From Acetobacteraceae bacterium (GTDB taxonomy: Bacteria > Pseudomonadota > Alphaproteobacteria > Acetobacterales > Acetobacteraceae), in assembly GCA_027482245.1 (NCBI GenBank), contig JAIXWG010000058.1, positions 62,001-126,000 on the forward strand: a DNA stretch of 64,000 bases. Direction: 5' to 3'. A program made the translations under genes and the position numbers. The notes beneath the pieces were generated by a model. The model saw only the letters and a list, made by a program, of their open reading frames with translations, searched no databases and was not told where the DNA came from. This document shows, piece by piece, positions 9,569 through 17,476 of the stretch (position 1 is the first letter of the stretch; the number at the start of each line of letters is the position of its first letter).

Positions 9569-10509
9569 CGCTGCTGGTGGCGCGGAACCTGAGAAAGAGC
9601 TTCGCCGGTGGGGTGCGGGCGGTGGATGGCGTGGACCTTGCCATCGATGCGGGGGAGACGCTGGGCCTGGTCGGTGAGAGCGGGTGCGGCAAGTCCACGC
9701 TGGCGCGGCTCGTGCTGCGGCTGATCGAGCCGGATGGCGGCGTGCTGGCCTTCCGCGGCAACGACATCACGCATCTGCCGGAACGCGGCATGCGCGCGCT
9801 GCGGCGGGACATGGGCGTGGTGTTCCAGGACCCCTTCGGCAGCCTCAATCCGCGGATGAGCGTGGCGCAGCTGCTGGCGGAACCCCTGGTGGTGCACGGC
9901 ATCGGGGATGGCGCCTCGCGCGGCGCGCGGGTCTCGGCGTTGCTCGACCTGGTAGGGCTGCTGCCGGAGCATGCGGCGCGCTACCCGCATGAGTTCAGCG
10001 GCGGGCAGCGCCAGCGGATCGCCATCGCCCGCGCGCTGGCCACCGAGCCCGCCTTCCTGGTCTGCGACGAGCCGACCAGCGCGCTCGACGTCTCGATCCA
10101 GGCGCAGGTGTTGAACCTGCTGCGGGAATTGCAGGAGAGGCTCGGCCTCGGCTGCCTTTTCGTCAGCCACAACCTGGCGGCGGTGCGTCACATGGCCCCG
10201 CGTGTGGCGGTGATGTATCTCGGCCAGGTGGTCGAGGAGGCGCCGCGGGAGGCGATCTTCGGACGCGCGCAGCATCCCTACACCCAGGCGCTGCTGTCGG
10301 CGGTGGCGGAGCCAGGGACCGCGCGGCGAACGCGCATCGTGCTGAAGGGGGAGGTGCCGAGTCCGGCCGATCCGCCGAGCGGGTGCCGCTTCCGCACGCG
10401 CTGTCCGCGGGCGGTGGCGCGCTGTACGGCGGAGGTGCCGGCGCTGGCGGAACTCGCGCCGGGGCATCGTGTGGCGTGCCATTTTCCGGGAAGCCTCGAC
10501 GAAGCTTAG
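9565..10509 (+). CDS. Dpp/Opp-type ABC transporter ATPase (DppF-like)
   Basis: Second ATP-binding subunit, 314 aa. It has Walker A GESGCGKST, signature FSGGQRQRIAIARA, Walker B LVCDEPTSALD, and the C-terminal GCRFRTRC cysteine motif. It is the last gene of the importer operon and converges on the Rieske oxygenase gene, with a strong GC palindrome in the 45 bp between them. Confidence 0.94.
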   Translation: MTLLVARNLRKSFAGGVRAVDGVDLAIDAGETLGLVGESGCGKSTLARLVLRLIEPDGGVLAFRGNDITHLPERGMRALRRDMGVVFQDPFGSLNPRMSVAQLLAEPLVVHGIGDGASRGARVSALLDLVGLLPEHAARYPHEFSGGQRQRIAIARALATEPAFLVCDEPTSALDVSIQAQVLNLLRELQERLGLGCLFVSHNLAAVRHMAPRVAVMYLGQVVEEAPREAIFGRAQHPYTQALLSAVAEPGTARRTRIVLKGEVPSPADPPSGCRFRTRCPRAVARCTAEVPALAELAPGHRVACHFPGSLDEA

Positions 10510-10525
10510 GCCCCCCCTCACCCAA

Positions 10526-10552
10526 CCCTCTCCCCCCGAGGGGGGGAGAGGG
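10526..10552. repeat. CCCTCTCC-type palindrome, possible bidirectional terminator
   Basis: A perfect 12-bp stem (CCCTCTCCCCCC at 10526-10537 with its complement at 10541-10552, GAG loop) preceded by CCCTCACCCAA. It lies between convergent stop codons, so it may end transcription from both sides. Near-identical elements occur at 31302, 45401 and 48117. Confidence 0.75.
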
Positions 10553-10554
10553 CT

Positions 10555-11592
10555 TTATGCCTCCGCCGGCAGCCGTGCCTCGGCCTCCCCGTGTTCCTCC
10601 AGCAAGGCCAATAGGCGCCGGCGCATCTCGATGCCGGGCTTGTCGCTCGGCATGTGCAGCTCCTCTGACATGGTCAGCGGCACGTCCCAGGTCGTGCTTT
10701 CCAGGACGTGCTTGTCCTCGATCGTCACGGCGCGGTCGAAGGCGATGACCTTCTCGGCGGGGGAATCGGCCTCCGTGTCGTTGCGGTAGACCCATTGGCA
10801 GATCTGGCTGCGGCGGTCGTCGATCGGCGTCGCGGCGGTGACCAGCACATGGGTCAGCCCTGTCGGGTAGTCGATGCGGCTGGCGCGCATGAAGGGCAGG
10901 AACCAGCGACCCTCGATGATGCGGACCGTGCGTTCGCCGGCGCCCTTGATCAGGTCCTTCGAGATGCCGCGATTCGCGACCGGCGCCTCGCCGCGCATGA
11001 TGAAGCCCCAGCCCGTGTGCTCGATCGCGACGGGGGCGGGCTTCGGGTCTTCCAGGATGCCGAAGGTCTCGGCGTGGACGTAGCTGATATGCGCCATGTC
11101 GAAGCTGTTCTCCATCAGGCGCAGGCCGGAGACGGCCCATTCCTCGTAGAACTCGTCGATCTGGCGGAAGGCCGGGTCGGCGGCCTCCGGGATCTCGGGG
11201 ATGGGCTGCAGCGGGTCCTCCAGCGCCACCCAGACCCAGCCGTAGCGGGATGCCGCGTGGTGGCCCTTCGCGCCGGACTTCATGCCGCGGTTGGGGTCAT
11301 GCGCCTGCGGCACCTTCACGCAGCGGCCATCCGCGCCGAAGGCCCAGCCGTGATAGGGGCAGCCGATCGCCGGGCCCTCCGGCGCGGCTTCGTCGATGAA
11401 GCCCAGCGAGAGCTTCGCGCCGCGATGCGGGCAGCGGTCGGCGATGGCGGCGGGCGCGCCCGCAGCGGCGCGCCACAGCACGATCTCCTGCCCCAGCAGG
11501 GTGAAGGGCACGGGCTTGCCGGCGGGGAGGGAGGCTTCCGGCATCACGGGATACCAGAAACGGCGGAGCAGCCTTTGGCGCGTCGGGACCAT
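10555..11592 (-). CDS. Rieske [2Fe-2S] non-heme iron oxygenase, VanA-like (copy 1)
   Basis: Oxygenase subunit of the vanillate O-demethylase/phthalate-type ring-hydroxylating family, 345 aa. Rieske ligands are C54-H56 (CPHRG) and C78-H81 (CPYHGW). The mononuclear iron site shows the N-x2-D-x2-H-x4-H pattern at 162-173 (H168, H173). These enzymes demethylate or hydroxylate aromatic or other ring substrates with electrons from a separate reductase. No reductase gene is visible in the window. It is divergent from an NMT1-type receptor gene, and the same Rieske/NMT1 combination recurs at 23.4-25.5 kb with a protein of the same length. Confidence 0.88.
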   Translation of the reverse strand: MVPTRQRLLRRFWYPVMPEASLPAGKPVPFTLLGQEIVLWRAAAGAPAAIADRCPHRGAKLSLGFIDEAAPEGPAIGCPYHGWAFGADGRCVKVPQAHDPNRGMKSGAKGHHAASRYGWVWVALEDPLQPIPEIPEAADPAFRQIDEFYEEWAVSGLRLMENSFDMAHISYVHAETFGILEDPKPAPVAIEHTGWGFIMRGEAPVANRGISKDLIKGAGERTVRIIEGRWFLPFMRASRIDYPTGLTHVLVTAATPIDDRRSQICQWVYRNDTEADSPAEKVIAFDRAVTIEDKHVLESTTWDVPLTMSEELHMPSDKPGIEMRRRLLALLEEHGEAEARLPAEA

Positions 11593-11789
11593 GGGCGGGG
11601 CATGGCAACCGCCGTGCCAGCCGGGCGGGGTGGCGGCAGCGGCTTCCCGGCCTCGCTTCGCCCAAGCTGCGGGCAGGGATGGCGCGCAAAGCGGCGAAGA
11701 ATGCGGCCATCGCCCGGCCCAGGCGCGGCATGGCGGTTGCTTTGCCCGGTCCGATGCGGCCGCGAAGCGCCGCGCAGGAGAGGCGGATC

Positions 11790-12824
11790 ATGACCACCAC
11801 CCGACGCATGCTGCTGGCCGCCGCCGGCGGGCTGCTCGCCACGCCGCGGATCGCGGGCGCGCAGGGCGCGCTGACGCCGGTCCGCTTCTCGCTGGACTGG
11901 GCCTTCCAGGGGCCGCAGGCGCCCTACCTGCTGGCGCTGGAGAAGGGGTACTACCGGGAGGAGGGGCTGAACGTCACCATCGACCGCGGCTTCGGCGCGG
12001 GCGACGTGCCGGTGAAGATTGCCTCCGGCGCCTATGAATTCGGCGTCGGCGACATCTCCGCCGTCATCCGGCTGCGGCTGTCGCAGCCCGGCACCGACGT
12101 GATCTGCCCCTTCGTGCTGGCGCAGGGCAGCCCGCTGTCGGCCATCACGCTGCGGCGCACCGGCATCCGCAACCCGCGCGACCTGGAAGGCAAGCGCGTC
12201 GCGGCGCCGGAGACGGATGGCGGCCGCCAGTTCTTCCCGGCCTTCGCCCGCGCCACCGGCATCGACGCCGCGAAGATCAACTGGATCACCGTCACGCCGC
12301 AGCTGCGCGAGCCCATGCTGGCGCGCGGCGACGCCGATGCCATCACGGGGTTCGAGACATCGGGCGTCTTCAGCCTGCTCGCGCTGAATGTCCCCCGCGC
12401 CGACATCGTGGTGATGCGCTATTCGAATTTCGGCGTGGCGCTGCTCTCCACCGGACTGCAGGTGCGGAAGAGCTATGCGGAAGCCAATCCTCGCATCGTC
12501 ACCGGCATGATCCGCGCCATCATCCGCGGCCACCTGGATGCGCTGCGCGATCCGGATGCCGCGATCGCGGCCCTGGTGCGGCGCGACGCGACGGCGCCGG
12601 TGGCGCTGGAGAAGGAGCGCCTGGCGGCCAATTTCGAATTCGTGAGAACACCGGAAGTGCTCTCCGGCGGTTTCGGCAACCTGCCCATGCCGCGCGTCCA
12701 GGCCTCCATCGAGACCATCCGCGCGGCCTTCAACATCAGCGCCACCCTGGCGGCGGAGGATTTCTACCTGCCGCAATTCCTGCCGCCGGCCGACCAGCTG
12801 CGCCTGCCCGCCGCGGCGGGCTGA
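11790..12824 (+). CDS. NMT1/THI5-like ABC substrate-binding protein (copy 1)
   Basis: Periplasmic receptor of the NMT1/THI5/SsuA type, 344 aa from the ATG that follows AGGAG at 11777-11781. The frame is open upstream to 11679, but the signal peptide TTTRRMLLAAAGGLLA...GAQ (Tat-like) starts here. Conserved segments are RFSLDWAFQG, YYREEGLNV and DLEGKRVAAPETDGGRQ. Relatives bind pyrimidines, nitrate, sulfonates or aromatic acids. No permease or ATPase gene accompanies it. It is closely related to the receptor at 24.5 kb, and both stand next to a VanA-like oxygenase, so the ligand is probably the oxygenase substrate. Confidence 0.86.
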   Translation: MTTTRRMLLAAAGGLLATPRIAGAQGALTPVRFSLDWAFQGPQAPYLLALEKGYYREEGLNVTIDRGFGAGDVPVKIASGAYEFGVGDISAVIRLRLSQPGTDVICPFVLAQGSPLSAITLRRTGIRNPRDLEGKRVAAPETDGGRQFFPAFARATGIDAAKINWITVTPQLREPMLARGDADAITGFETSGVFSLLALNVPRADIVVMRYSNFGVALLSTGLQVRKSYAEANPRIVTGMIRAIIRGHLDALRDPDAAIAALVRRDATAPVALEKERLAANFEFVRTPEVLSGGFGNLPMPRVQASIETIRAAFNISATLAAEDFYLPQFLPPADQLRLPAAAG

Positions 12825-12846
12825 CCGGCAACGGTTCCCTGTGCCG

Positions 12847-12874
12847 GGGGGCGCCTTCGGGCGCCTCCTTTTTT
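12847..12874 (+). terminator. Rho-independent terminator
   Basis: GGCGCC-TTCG-GGCGCC hairpin with flanking G/C pairs followed by TTTTTT, 25 bp after the NMT1-type gene. The same tetraloop stem reappears inside the TRAP operon at 54578. Confidence 0.85.
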
Positions 12875-12879
12875 CGTGG

Positions 12880-12909
12880 TTGGATCGTGGCGGAAAAAAG
12901 GCGTATACG
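12880..12909 (+). promoter_or_regulatory. Possible sigma-70-type promoter
   Basis: TTGGAT (12880-12885), 18-bp spacer, TATACG (12904-12909), placed between the terminator and the small membrane protein gene. Neither box is perfect; the call rests on position and spacing. Confidence 0.35.
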
Positions 12910-12967
12910 ACACTCACGCGCCACGATTGGCCCGCTTTCGCCCACCCACCGCTCAGGAGGAGCCGCC

Positions 12968-13165
12968 ATGCTGATCGTCCTTTGCCTCGTGGCCGGTTTC
13001 ACCGCGCTGGCCGGCATGTCCACCGTGGCGCTGGCCCTGGTGCCGGCCATGGGGCTCGGCCTGGCGGGCATCGCGACGGCGGCCGGGTTCGGGGTGGTGT
13101 CGCTGGGCGCGGGCCTCGGCGCTGCCATGATCGCGCTGGCGCGGGAACGCACCGCGGTCGGCTGA
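12968..13165 (+). CDS. Small hydrophobic membrane protein
   Basis: A 65-aa protein starting at ATG 12968, preceded by CAGGAGG at 12954-12960. The reading frame is open further upstream to 12887, but that part is not hydrophobic and lacks a ribosome site. The product is almost entirely two Gly/Ala-rich membrane helices (LIVLCLVAGFTALAG and a second from about residue 24) with a short charged tail (ARERTAVG). No family is recognised. It has a terminator before it and probably its own promoter. Confidence 0.6.
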   Translation: MLIVLCLVAGFTALAGMSTVALALVPAMGLGLAGIATAAGFGVVSLGAGLGAAMIALARERTAVG

Positions 13166-13183
13166 ACCGAAGCCTGCCGGCCC

Positions 13184-13600
13184 TCAGGCCGGCGCGGGCA
13201 GGAAGGGGGCGAGTTCGGGATCCGCGTAGCGGACCGTTCCATCCCCCACCATCGGCGGGCCAGGATCGGCGCCCGTCACCACCGTCAGGCACAGATTCGC
13301 CCTGGACAGGCCGAGCCGCTTGTCGCCCCGCACCGGCAGCGGGATGCGCGCGCCATGGCAGAGCGTCAGCAGCACCTGGTGCAGTTCCTGGCGGGAGACT
13401 TCCCAGGACATGCTGGATCGCCCGCCGGCGCGGCGGCGGATGATGCGCGCCACGACATCCCCGCGCGGATCGGCGGCCAGTTCCAGGTGGAAGCTGTCCG
13501 CCGTCTGGGCCGGCGCGGGCCGCCCCTGCATGGCCTGCTCCATGATCGCCCGCAGCAATTCCTCCGGCGTGAAGAGGATGTGGCGGACCTCCTTCGGCAT
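13184..13600 (-). CDS. Hypothetical protein
   Basis: A 138-aa soluble protein with no signal peptide or membrane segment and no recognised family. It starts MPKEVRHILFTPEELLRAI, has a basic central part (ARIIRRRAG) and a proline-rich C-terminus. It is convergent with the small membrane protein (18 bp between stops) and lies downstream of the lipid-kinase gene on the same strand. The frame is clean and codon use matches its neighbours, so it is probably real. Confidence 0.6.
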   Translation of the reverse strand: MPKEVRHILFTPEELLRAIMEQAMQGRPAPAQTADSFHLELAADPRGDVVARIIRRRAGGRSSMSWEVSRQELHQVLLTLCHGARIPLPVRGDKRLGLSRANLCLTVVTGADPGPPMVGDGTVRYADPELAPFLPAPA

Positions 13601-13686
13601 GGCGTGGTGGGGTTCCCGGACGGCGTTGGCGCGGCGCGATTAGCACCTTGCCCCTGAAGGAAGGCTGAACGGGCCAGGGCGCGCGA

Positions 13687-14556
13687 TCACGGTAGCAGGA
13701 CCGGCAGGCAAGCGGGCGCGTCCTCGATCCGGGCGGGCAGGCTGCCGGCCGGGTCGCCATCCGCCTGCAGGGCGATGCCGGGGCCGGAGAGGGTGATGCA
13801 GCGCGCGGGCAGCAGGCGCAGCCCCGGCAGGCGCGGCAGCAGGCCGAGCGGCAGGGCGAGTCCGGCCGCGAGGAGGGAGGGCGCGCCGCTGCCCGCCAGC
13901 AGCGCCACCTGGAAGCCTGGCGCCGCCGGCCGCGCGGCGGGCGCCAGCAGGTGCCGCCCGGCATAGAGCCGCCCCTTGGTCACGATCACGCTGGTGGCGC
14001 GGTAGGGTGTGCCGTCCAGCACCGCCTCGATCGGCGCGAAGGGATGGCGCGCCGCCTGCCGCAGCGCCTGCAGGACATACGCGGCGCGGCCGAGCCGGCG
14101 CTTCAACGCCAGGTCCAGCCCCTGCACCACCGCGGCATCGAAGCCCGCGCCCACCATCTGCACGAAAAGCCGCTGCCCCCCTGCCGCATCCGTCAGCAGG
14201 CCGGGCCGGATCAGGCGCCGCGTGCCGGTGGCGAGCACGGCGGCCGCGGCCTCCGGCGCCAGCGGCACGCCGAGTTCCAGCGCCAGCACATTGGCGGTGC
14301 CGAGCGGTAGGATGCCGAGCGCGGCGGCGCTGCCGGCAATGCCCGCCGCGACCTCCGCGATCGTGCCGTCGCCACCGGCGGCGACGATGAGCGATTCGCC
14401 GCGCAGCGCGGCATCCCGCGCGATCAGCCACGCATCGCCGGGTGCCTGCGTTTCCGCGACATCGGGCGGCAGGCCTTCGCGGCAGAGCCAGTCGACGGCG
14501 CGCGACAGGCGGCGCCGCCGGCCGGCACCGGCGGTCGGGTTGAAGATGACGAGCAT
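13687..14556 (-). CDS. Diacylglycerol kinase-family lipid kinase
   Basis: DAGK catalytic-domain protein (DgkB/YegS/LCB5 type), 289 aa from ATG 14556. It shows the family start LVIFNPTAGAGRRR, the nucleotide motif GGDGTIAEV and the following GILPLGTANVLA. Such enzymes phosphorylate diacylglycerol, sphingoid bases or related lipids at the membrane. The frame continues upstream to 14751 but conservation begins at LVIFNPTAG. It is divergent from the LpxH-like gene and fits the envelope-lipid character of the region. Confidence 0.85.
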   Translation of the reverse strand: MLVIFNPTAGAGRRRRLSRAVDWLCREGLPPDVAETQAPGDAWLIARDAALRGESLIVAAGGDGTIAEVAAGIAGSAAALGILPLGTANVLALELGVPLAPEAAAAVLATGTRRLIRPGLLTDAAGGQRLFVQMVGAGFDAAVVQGLDLALKRRLGRAAYVLQALRQAARHPFAPIEAVLDGTPYRATSVIVTKGRLYAGRHLLAPAARPAAPGFQVALLAGSGAPSLLAAGLALPLGLLPRLPGLRLLPARCITLSGPGIALQADGDPAGSLPARIEDAPACLPVLLP

Positions 14557-14774
14557 GGCGCCTTGTCGCGCCTTGCGATGACGATTCGCAGACGGGGCGT
14601 TGACGTGCGCGTGACATGCGCGCGGCCCCGCCGCGGCTTTCATCCAGGATTCACGCGCTGCCCGGTGCCTTCGCGTTACAGCGCGGTCGCGCAACGGCGG
14701 GCCGACCGGCGCGTTGCGCGATGGGCCGGGCTTCGTTTGCCGGCACGACACGAATGATCGCGAGGCGCTGACGC

Positions 14775-15578
14775 ATGAACGGAACCGAGACGAAGCGGCG
14801 CTACCGGACGGTGTTCCTCTCGGACCTCCATCTCGGCACGCGTGGCTGCCGGGCGGATTTCGTCGCGCAGTTCCTGCGTTCGGTGGAATGCGAGAAGCTC
14901 TACCTCGTCGGCGACATCGTCGATGGCTGGCGGCTGCGCAAATCCTGGTACTGGGACGCGGAGCATGACGAGGTGATCCGCCTGGTGCTGCGCATGGCGC
15001 GGTCGGGGACGGAGGTGACCTACATCCCCGGCAACCATGACGAGATGTTCCGCGCCTGGCTCGGCCTGGAATTCGCGGGCGTCCGGCTGGCGAAGGAAGC
15101 GGTGCACCGCACGGCGGATGGGCGGCGCCTGCTGGTGATCCATGGCGACGAATTCGATAGCGTCGTGCGCTACGCCAAGTTCATCGCGCATCTCGGCGAC
15201 TGGGCCTATGACACGGCGCTGGCGGCGAACCGCTGGTTCAACGCAGCGCGCCGGCGGCTCGGCTATCCCTACTGGTCGCTCTCCCAATGGCTGAAGCGCC
15301 AGGTGAAGGGCGCCGTCGCCGCGATCGACCGGTTCGAGGTGGCGCTGGCGCAGGAAGCGCGGCGGCGCGGACTGGATGGCGTCGTCTGCGGCCACATCCA
15401 CCACGCGGAGATGCGGGAGGTGCAGGGCGTCCTCTACATGAATGACGGCGACTGGGTGGAAAGCTGCACCGCGCTGGTGGAACACGCCGACGGGACGTTC
15501 GAGCTGGTGGATTGGGCGCGGGAGAATCGCCTCAGCTTCTTCCGGGGAGAGGCGGCGCCGGTGCCGCAGGCCGCCTGA
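14775..15578 (+). CDS. LpxH-like metallophosphoesterase (UDP-2,3-diacylglucosamine diphosphatase family)
   Basis: Calcineurin-like phosphoesterase, 267 aa. All metal-ligand motifs are visible: SDLHLG, VGDIVDGW, PGNHDEM, HGDEFD and CGHIHHAEM. The family includes LpxH, which makes lipid X in lipid A synthesis. This longer alphaproteobacterial branch, usually next to a GT4 glycosyltransferase as here, may act on another phospholipid or nucleotide-lipid. It leads a run of envelope genes (glycosyltransferase, acyltransferase, waaA, lpxK). Confidence 0.82.
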   Translation: MNGTETKRRYRTVFLSDLHLGTRGCRADFVAQFLRSVECEKLYLVGDIVDGWRLRKSWYWDAEHDEVIRLVLRMARSGTEVTYIPGNHDEMFRAWLGLEFAGVRLAKEAVHRTADGRRLLVIHGDEFDSVVRYAKFIAHLGDWAYDTALAANRWFNAARRRLGYPYWSLSQWLKRQVKGAVAAIDRFEVALAQEARRRGLDGVVCGHIHHAEMREVQGVLYMNDGDWVESCTALVEHADGTFELVDWARENRLSFFRGEAAPVPQAA

Positions 15579-15607
15579 CCGCCTTGGCCACCGGTCACGG
15601 CTGGGGG

Positions 15608-16693
15608 ATGGGGTCCTTCGCCATGCCGGGCGCGCCGGCGCTCCCCGCCGGGCCTCGGCGCATCCTCATCGTCTCCGACGCCTGGGCGCCGCAGGTGAAT
15701 GGCGTGGTCCGCACGCTGCAGGCGGTGGTGGCGGAACTGCGCGCGGCGGGCGATGTGGTGGAGGTGATCGGGCCGGATCGCTTCGCGACGATGCCGATGC
15801 CGGGCTATGCGGAGATCCGCCTGGCCATCGCACCGCGCCGAAGGCTCCGCCGCCTGGTCGATGATTTCCGACCCGATGCGCTGCACATCGCGACGGAAGG
15901 GCCGCTCGGCTGGGCGATGCGCGGCCTCTGCCTGAAGCGGGGCTGGCGCTTCACCTCCTCCTTCCACACGAAATTCCCGGACTATGTCCATGCGCGCACG
16001 CGCATCCCGAAGGCCTGGTCCTGGGCTTTGATGCGGCATTTCCACCGCCCCTCCTCCGGCACGCTCTGCGCCACGGCGTCGCTGGCGGCGGAGTTGCGCG
16101 GGCGGGGCTTCGACCACGTCGTGCCCTGGTCGCGCGGCGTGGACCTGCGGAAGTTCAGCCCCGACCCGGACGCAGTGCCGGAGCCGTGGGAAGGCCTGCC
16201 GAGGCCGATCTTCCTCGTCGCCGGGCGCGTCGCGGTGGAGAAGAACCTGGAGGCCTTCCTCGCGCTCGACCTGCCCGGCAGCAAGGTGGTGGTGGGGGAT
16301 GGGCCGCAGCGCGCGGCGCTGGCGCGGCGCTTCCCGGATGTGCATTTCGCGGGGTGGCGGGAGAATGGGCGCCTCGCGCGGTCCTATGCCGCGGCGGATG
16401 TCTTCGTCTTCCCCTCCCGCACCGACACCTTCGGCCTGGTGCTGCTGGAGGCGCTGGCGGCCGGCACGCCGGTCGCGGCCTATCCGGTGACGGGGCCGAT
16501 CGACGTCATCGGGCCGGCGGCGGAAGGCCCCGCCGTGGGGGCGCTGGACGAGGATCTGCGCAGGGCTTGCCTGGCGGCGCTGGAGGCGGACCGCGCGGCC
16601 TGCCGCGCCCATGCCGCGTGCTTCTCCTGGGCCGCCTGCGCGCGGCGGTTCCGGGACAGCCTGGTGGCGGCGGAGGGGGGCTCAATTCCCTAA
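15608..16693 (+). CDS. Glycosyltransferase family 4 (MgtA-like)
   Basis: GT-B fold glycosyltransferase, 361 aa from ATG 15608, which is preceded by GGGGG; ATG 15623 is also possible. The N-terminal domain starts RILIVSDAWAPQVNGVVRTL. The C-terminal nucleotide-sugar domain includes LVAGRVAVEKNLEAFL, VVVGDGPQ and the GT4 signature FPSRTDTFGLVLLEALAAG. Relatives transfer mannose or glucose to lipid acceptors. It starts 29 bp after the LpxH-like gene, so both probably share a transcript and a lipid substrate. Confidence 0.88.
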   Translation: MGSFAMPGAPALPAGPRRILIVSDAWAPQVNGVVRTLQAVVAELRAAGDVVEVIGPDRFATMPMPGYAEIRLAIAPRRRLRRLVDDFRPDALHIATEGPLGWAMRGLCLKRGWRFTSSFHTKFPDYVHARTRIPKAWSWALMRHFHRPSSGTLCATASLAAELRGRGFDHVVPWSRGVDLRKFSPDPDAVPEPWEGLPRPIFLVAGRVAVEKNLEAFLALDLPGSKVVVGDGPQRAALARRFPDVHFAGWRENGRLARSYAAADVFVFPSRTDTFGLVLLEALAAGTPVAAYPVTGPIDVIGPAAEGPAVGALDEDLRRACLAALEADRAACRAHAACFSWAACARRFRDSLVAAEGGSIP

Positions 16694-16777
16694 CGGCGTC
16701 TCGCCGTGCTAGGCCGTTGCCTTGATGGTGACACGATCGCGCGGCCCCGGCGCTGCCACACCCCCGGCTGCCCCCTC

Positions 16778-17476
16778 ATGCGCAGGCTGATCCGGCATCC
16801 CGCCACGCAGGCGGTGCTGGCGCGGCTGGTGGGGCTGTACCTGGTGCTGGTGGTGCGGACCTCGCGCTGGGAGTTGGTGGGGGCGGGGCCGGCGCTGGCG
16901 CGCATCGCCGCCGGGCAGCCGCTGATCCTGGCCTTCTGGCATGAGAGGCTGCCGATGATCCCGCCGCTGCGGGCGCTGGCCGGGGCGGCGGAGCCCGCGG
17001 CGCAGCGCGTGACGCCGCGCGTGCTGGTCAGCCAGCATCGGGACGGGCGCTTCATCGGGGATGCCGTGCGGCGCTTCGGGGTGGAGATGGTCTATGGATC
17101 GTCGCGCCGGGGTGGGGCCGCCGCGCTGGCGGGGCTGCTGCGGACGCTGAAGGGCGGCGACCCCATCCTGATCACGCCGGATGGCCCGCGCGGGCCGCGG
17201 CGGCGCGCGGCGCCGGGCGTGGCGCAGCTGGCGGCGCTGTCGGGCGCGGCGGTGGTGCCGGTGGGGGCGGCGTCCTCCGCGCATCGGCGCCTCGGTTCCT
17301 GGGACCGGATGATGTTCCCGCTGCCCTTCGGCCGCGGCGTGCTGGCCTGCGGGCCGCTGATCGACGTGCCGCGGGATGGCGCCGCGGCGGCGCTGCCGAT
17401 GATCGAGCTGGCGCTGGATGCCGCCTGCGCCGCGGCGGATGCGGCCTGCGGCATCCCGGTGGAGGTCGCTGCATGA
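16778..17476 (+). CDS. Lysophospholipid acyltransferase-family protein (DUF374)
   Basis: DUF374/LPLAT-like acyltransferase, 232 aa from ATG 16778. It contains FWHERLPMIP (replacing the HxxxxD-type core), VSQHRDGRFI and the PDGPRGPRR motif typical of the group. In many alphaproteobacteria it directly precedes waaA and is linked to lipid A acylation. The frame is open to 16706, but the extra residues are not hydrophobic or conserved. It overlaps waaA by 4 bp (ATGA). Confidence 0.83.
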   Translation: MRRLIRHPATQAVLARLVGLYLVLVVRTSRWELVGAGPALARIAAGQPLILAFWHERLPMIPPLRALAGAAEPAAQRVTPRVLVSQHRDGRFIGDAVRRFGVEMVYGSSRRGGAAALAGLLRTLKGGDPILITPDGPRGPRRRAAPGVAQLAALSGAAVVPVGAASSAHRRLGSWDRMMFPLPFGRGVLACGPLIDVPRDGAAAALPMIELALDAACAAADAACGIPVEVAA

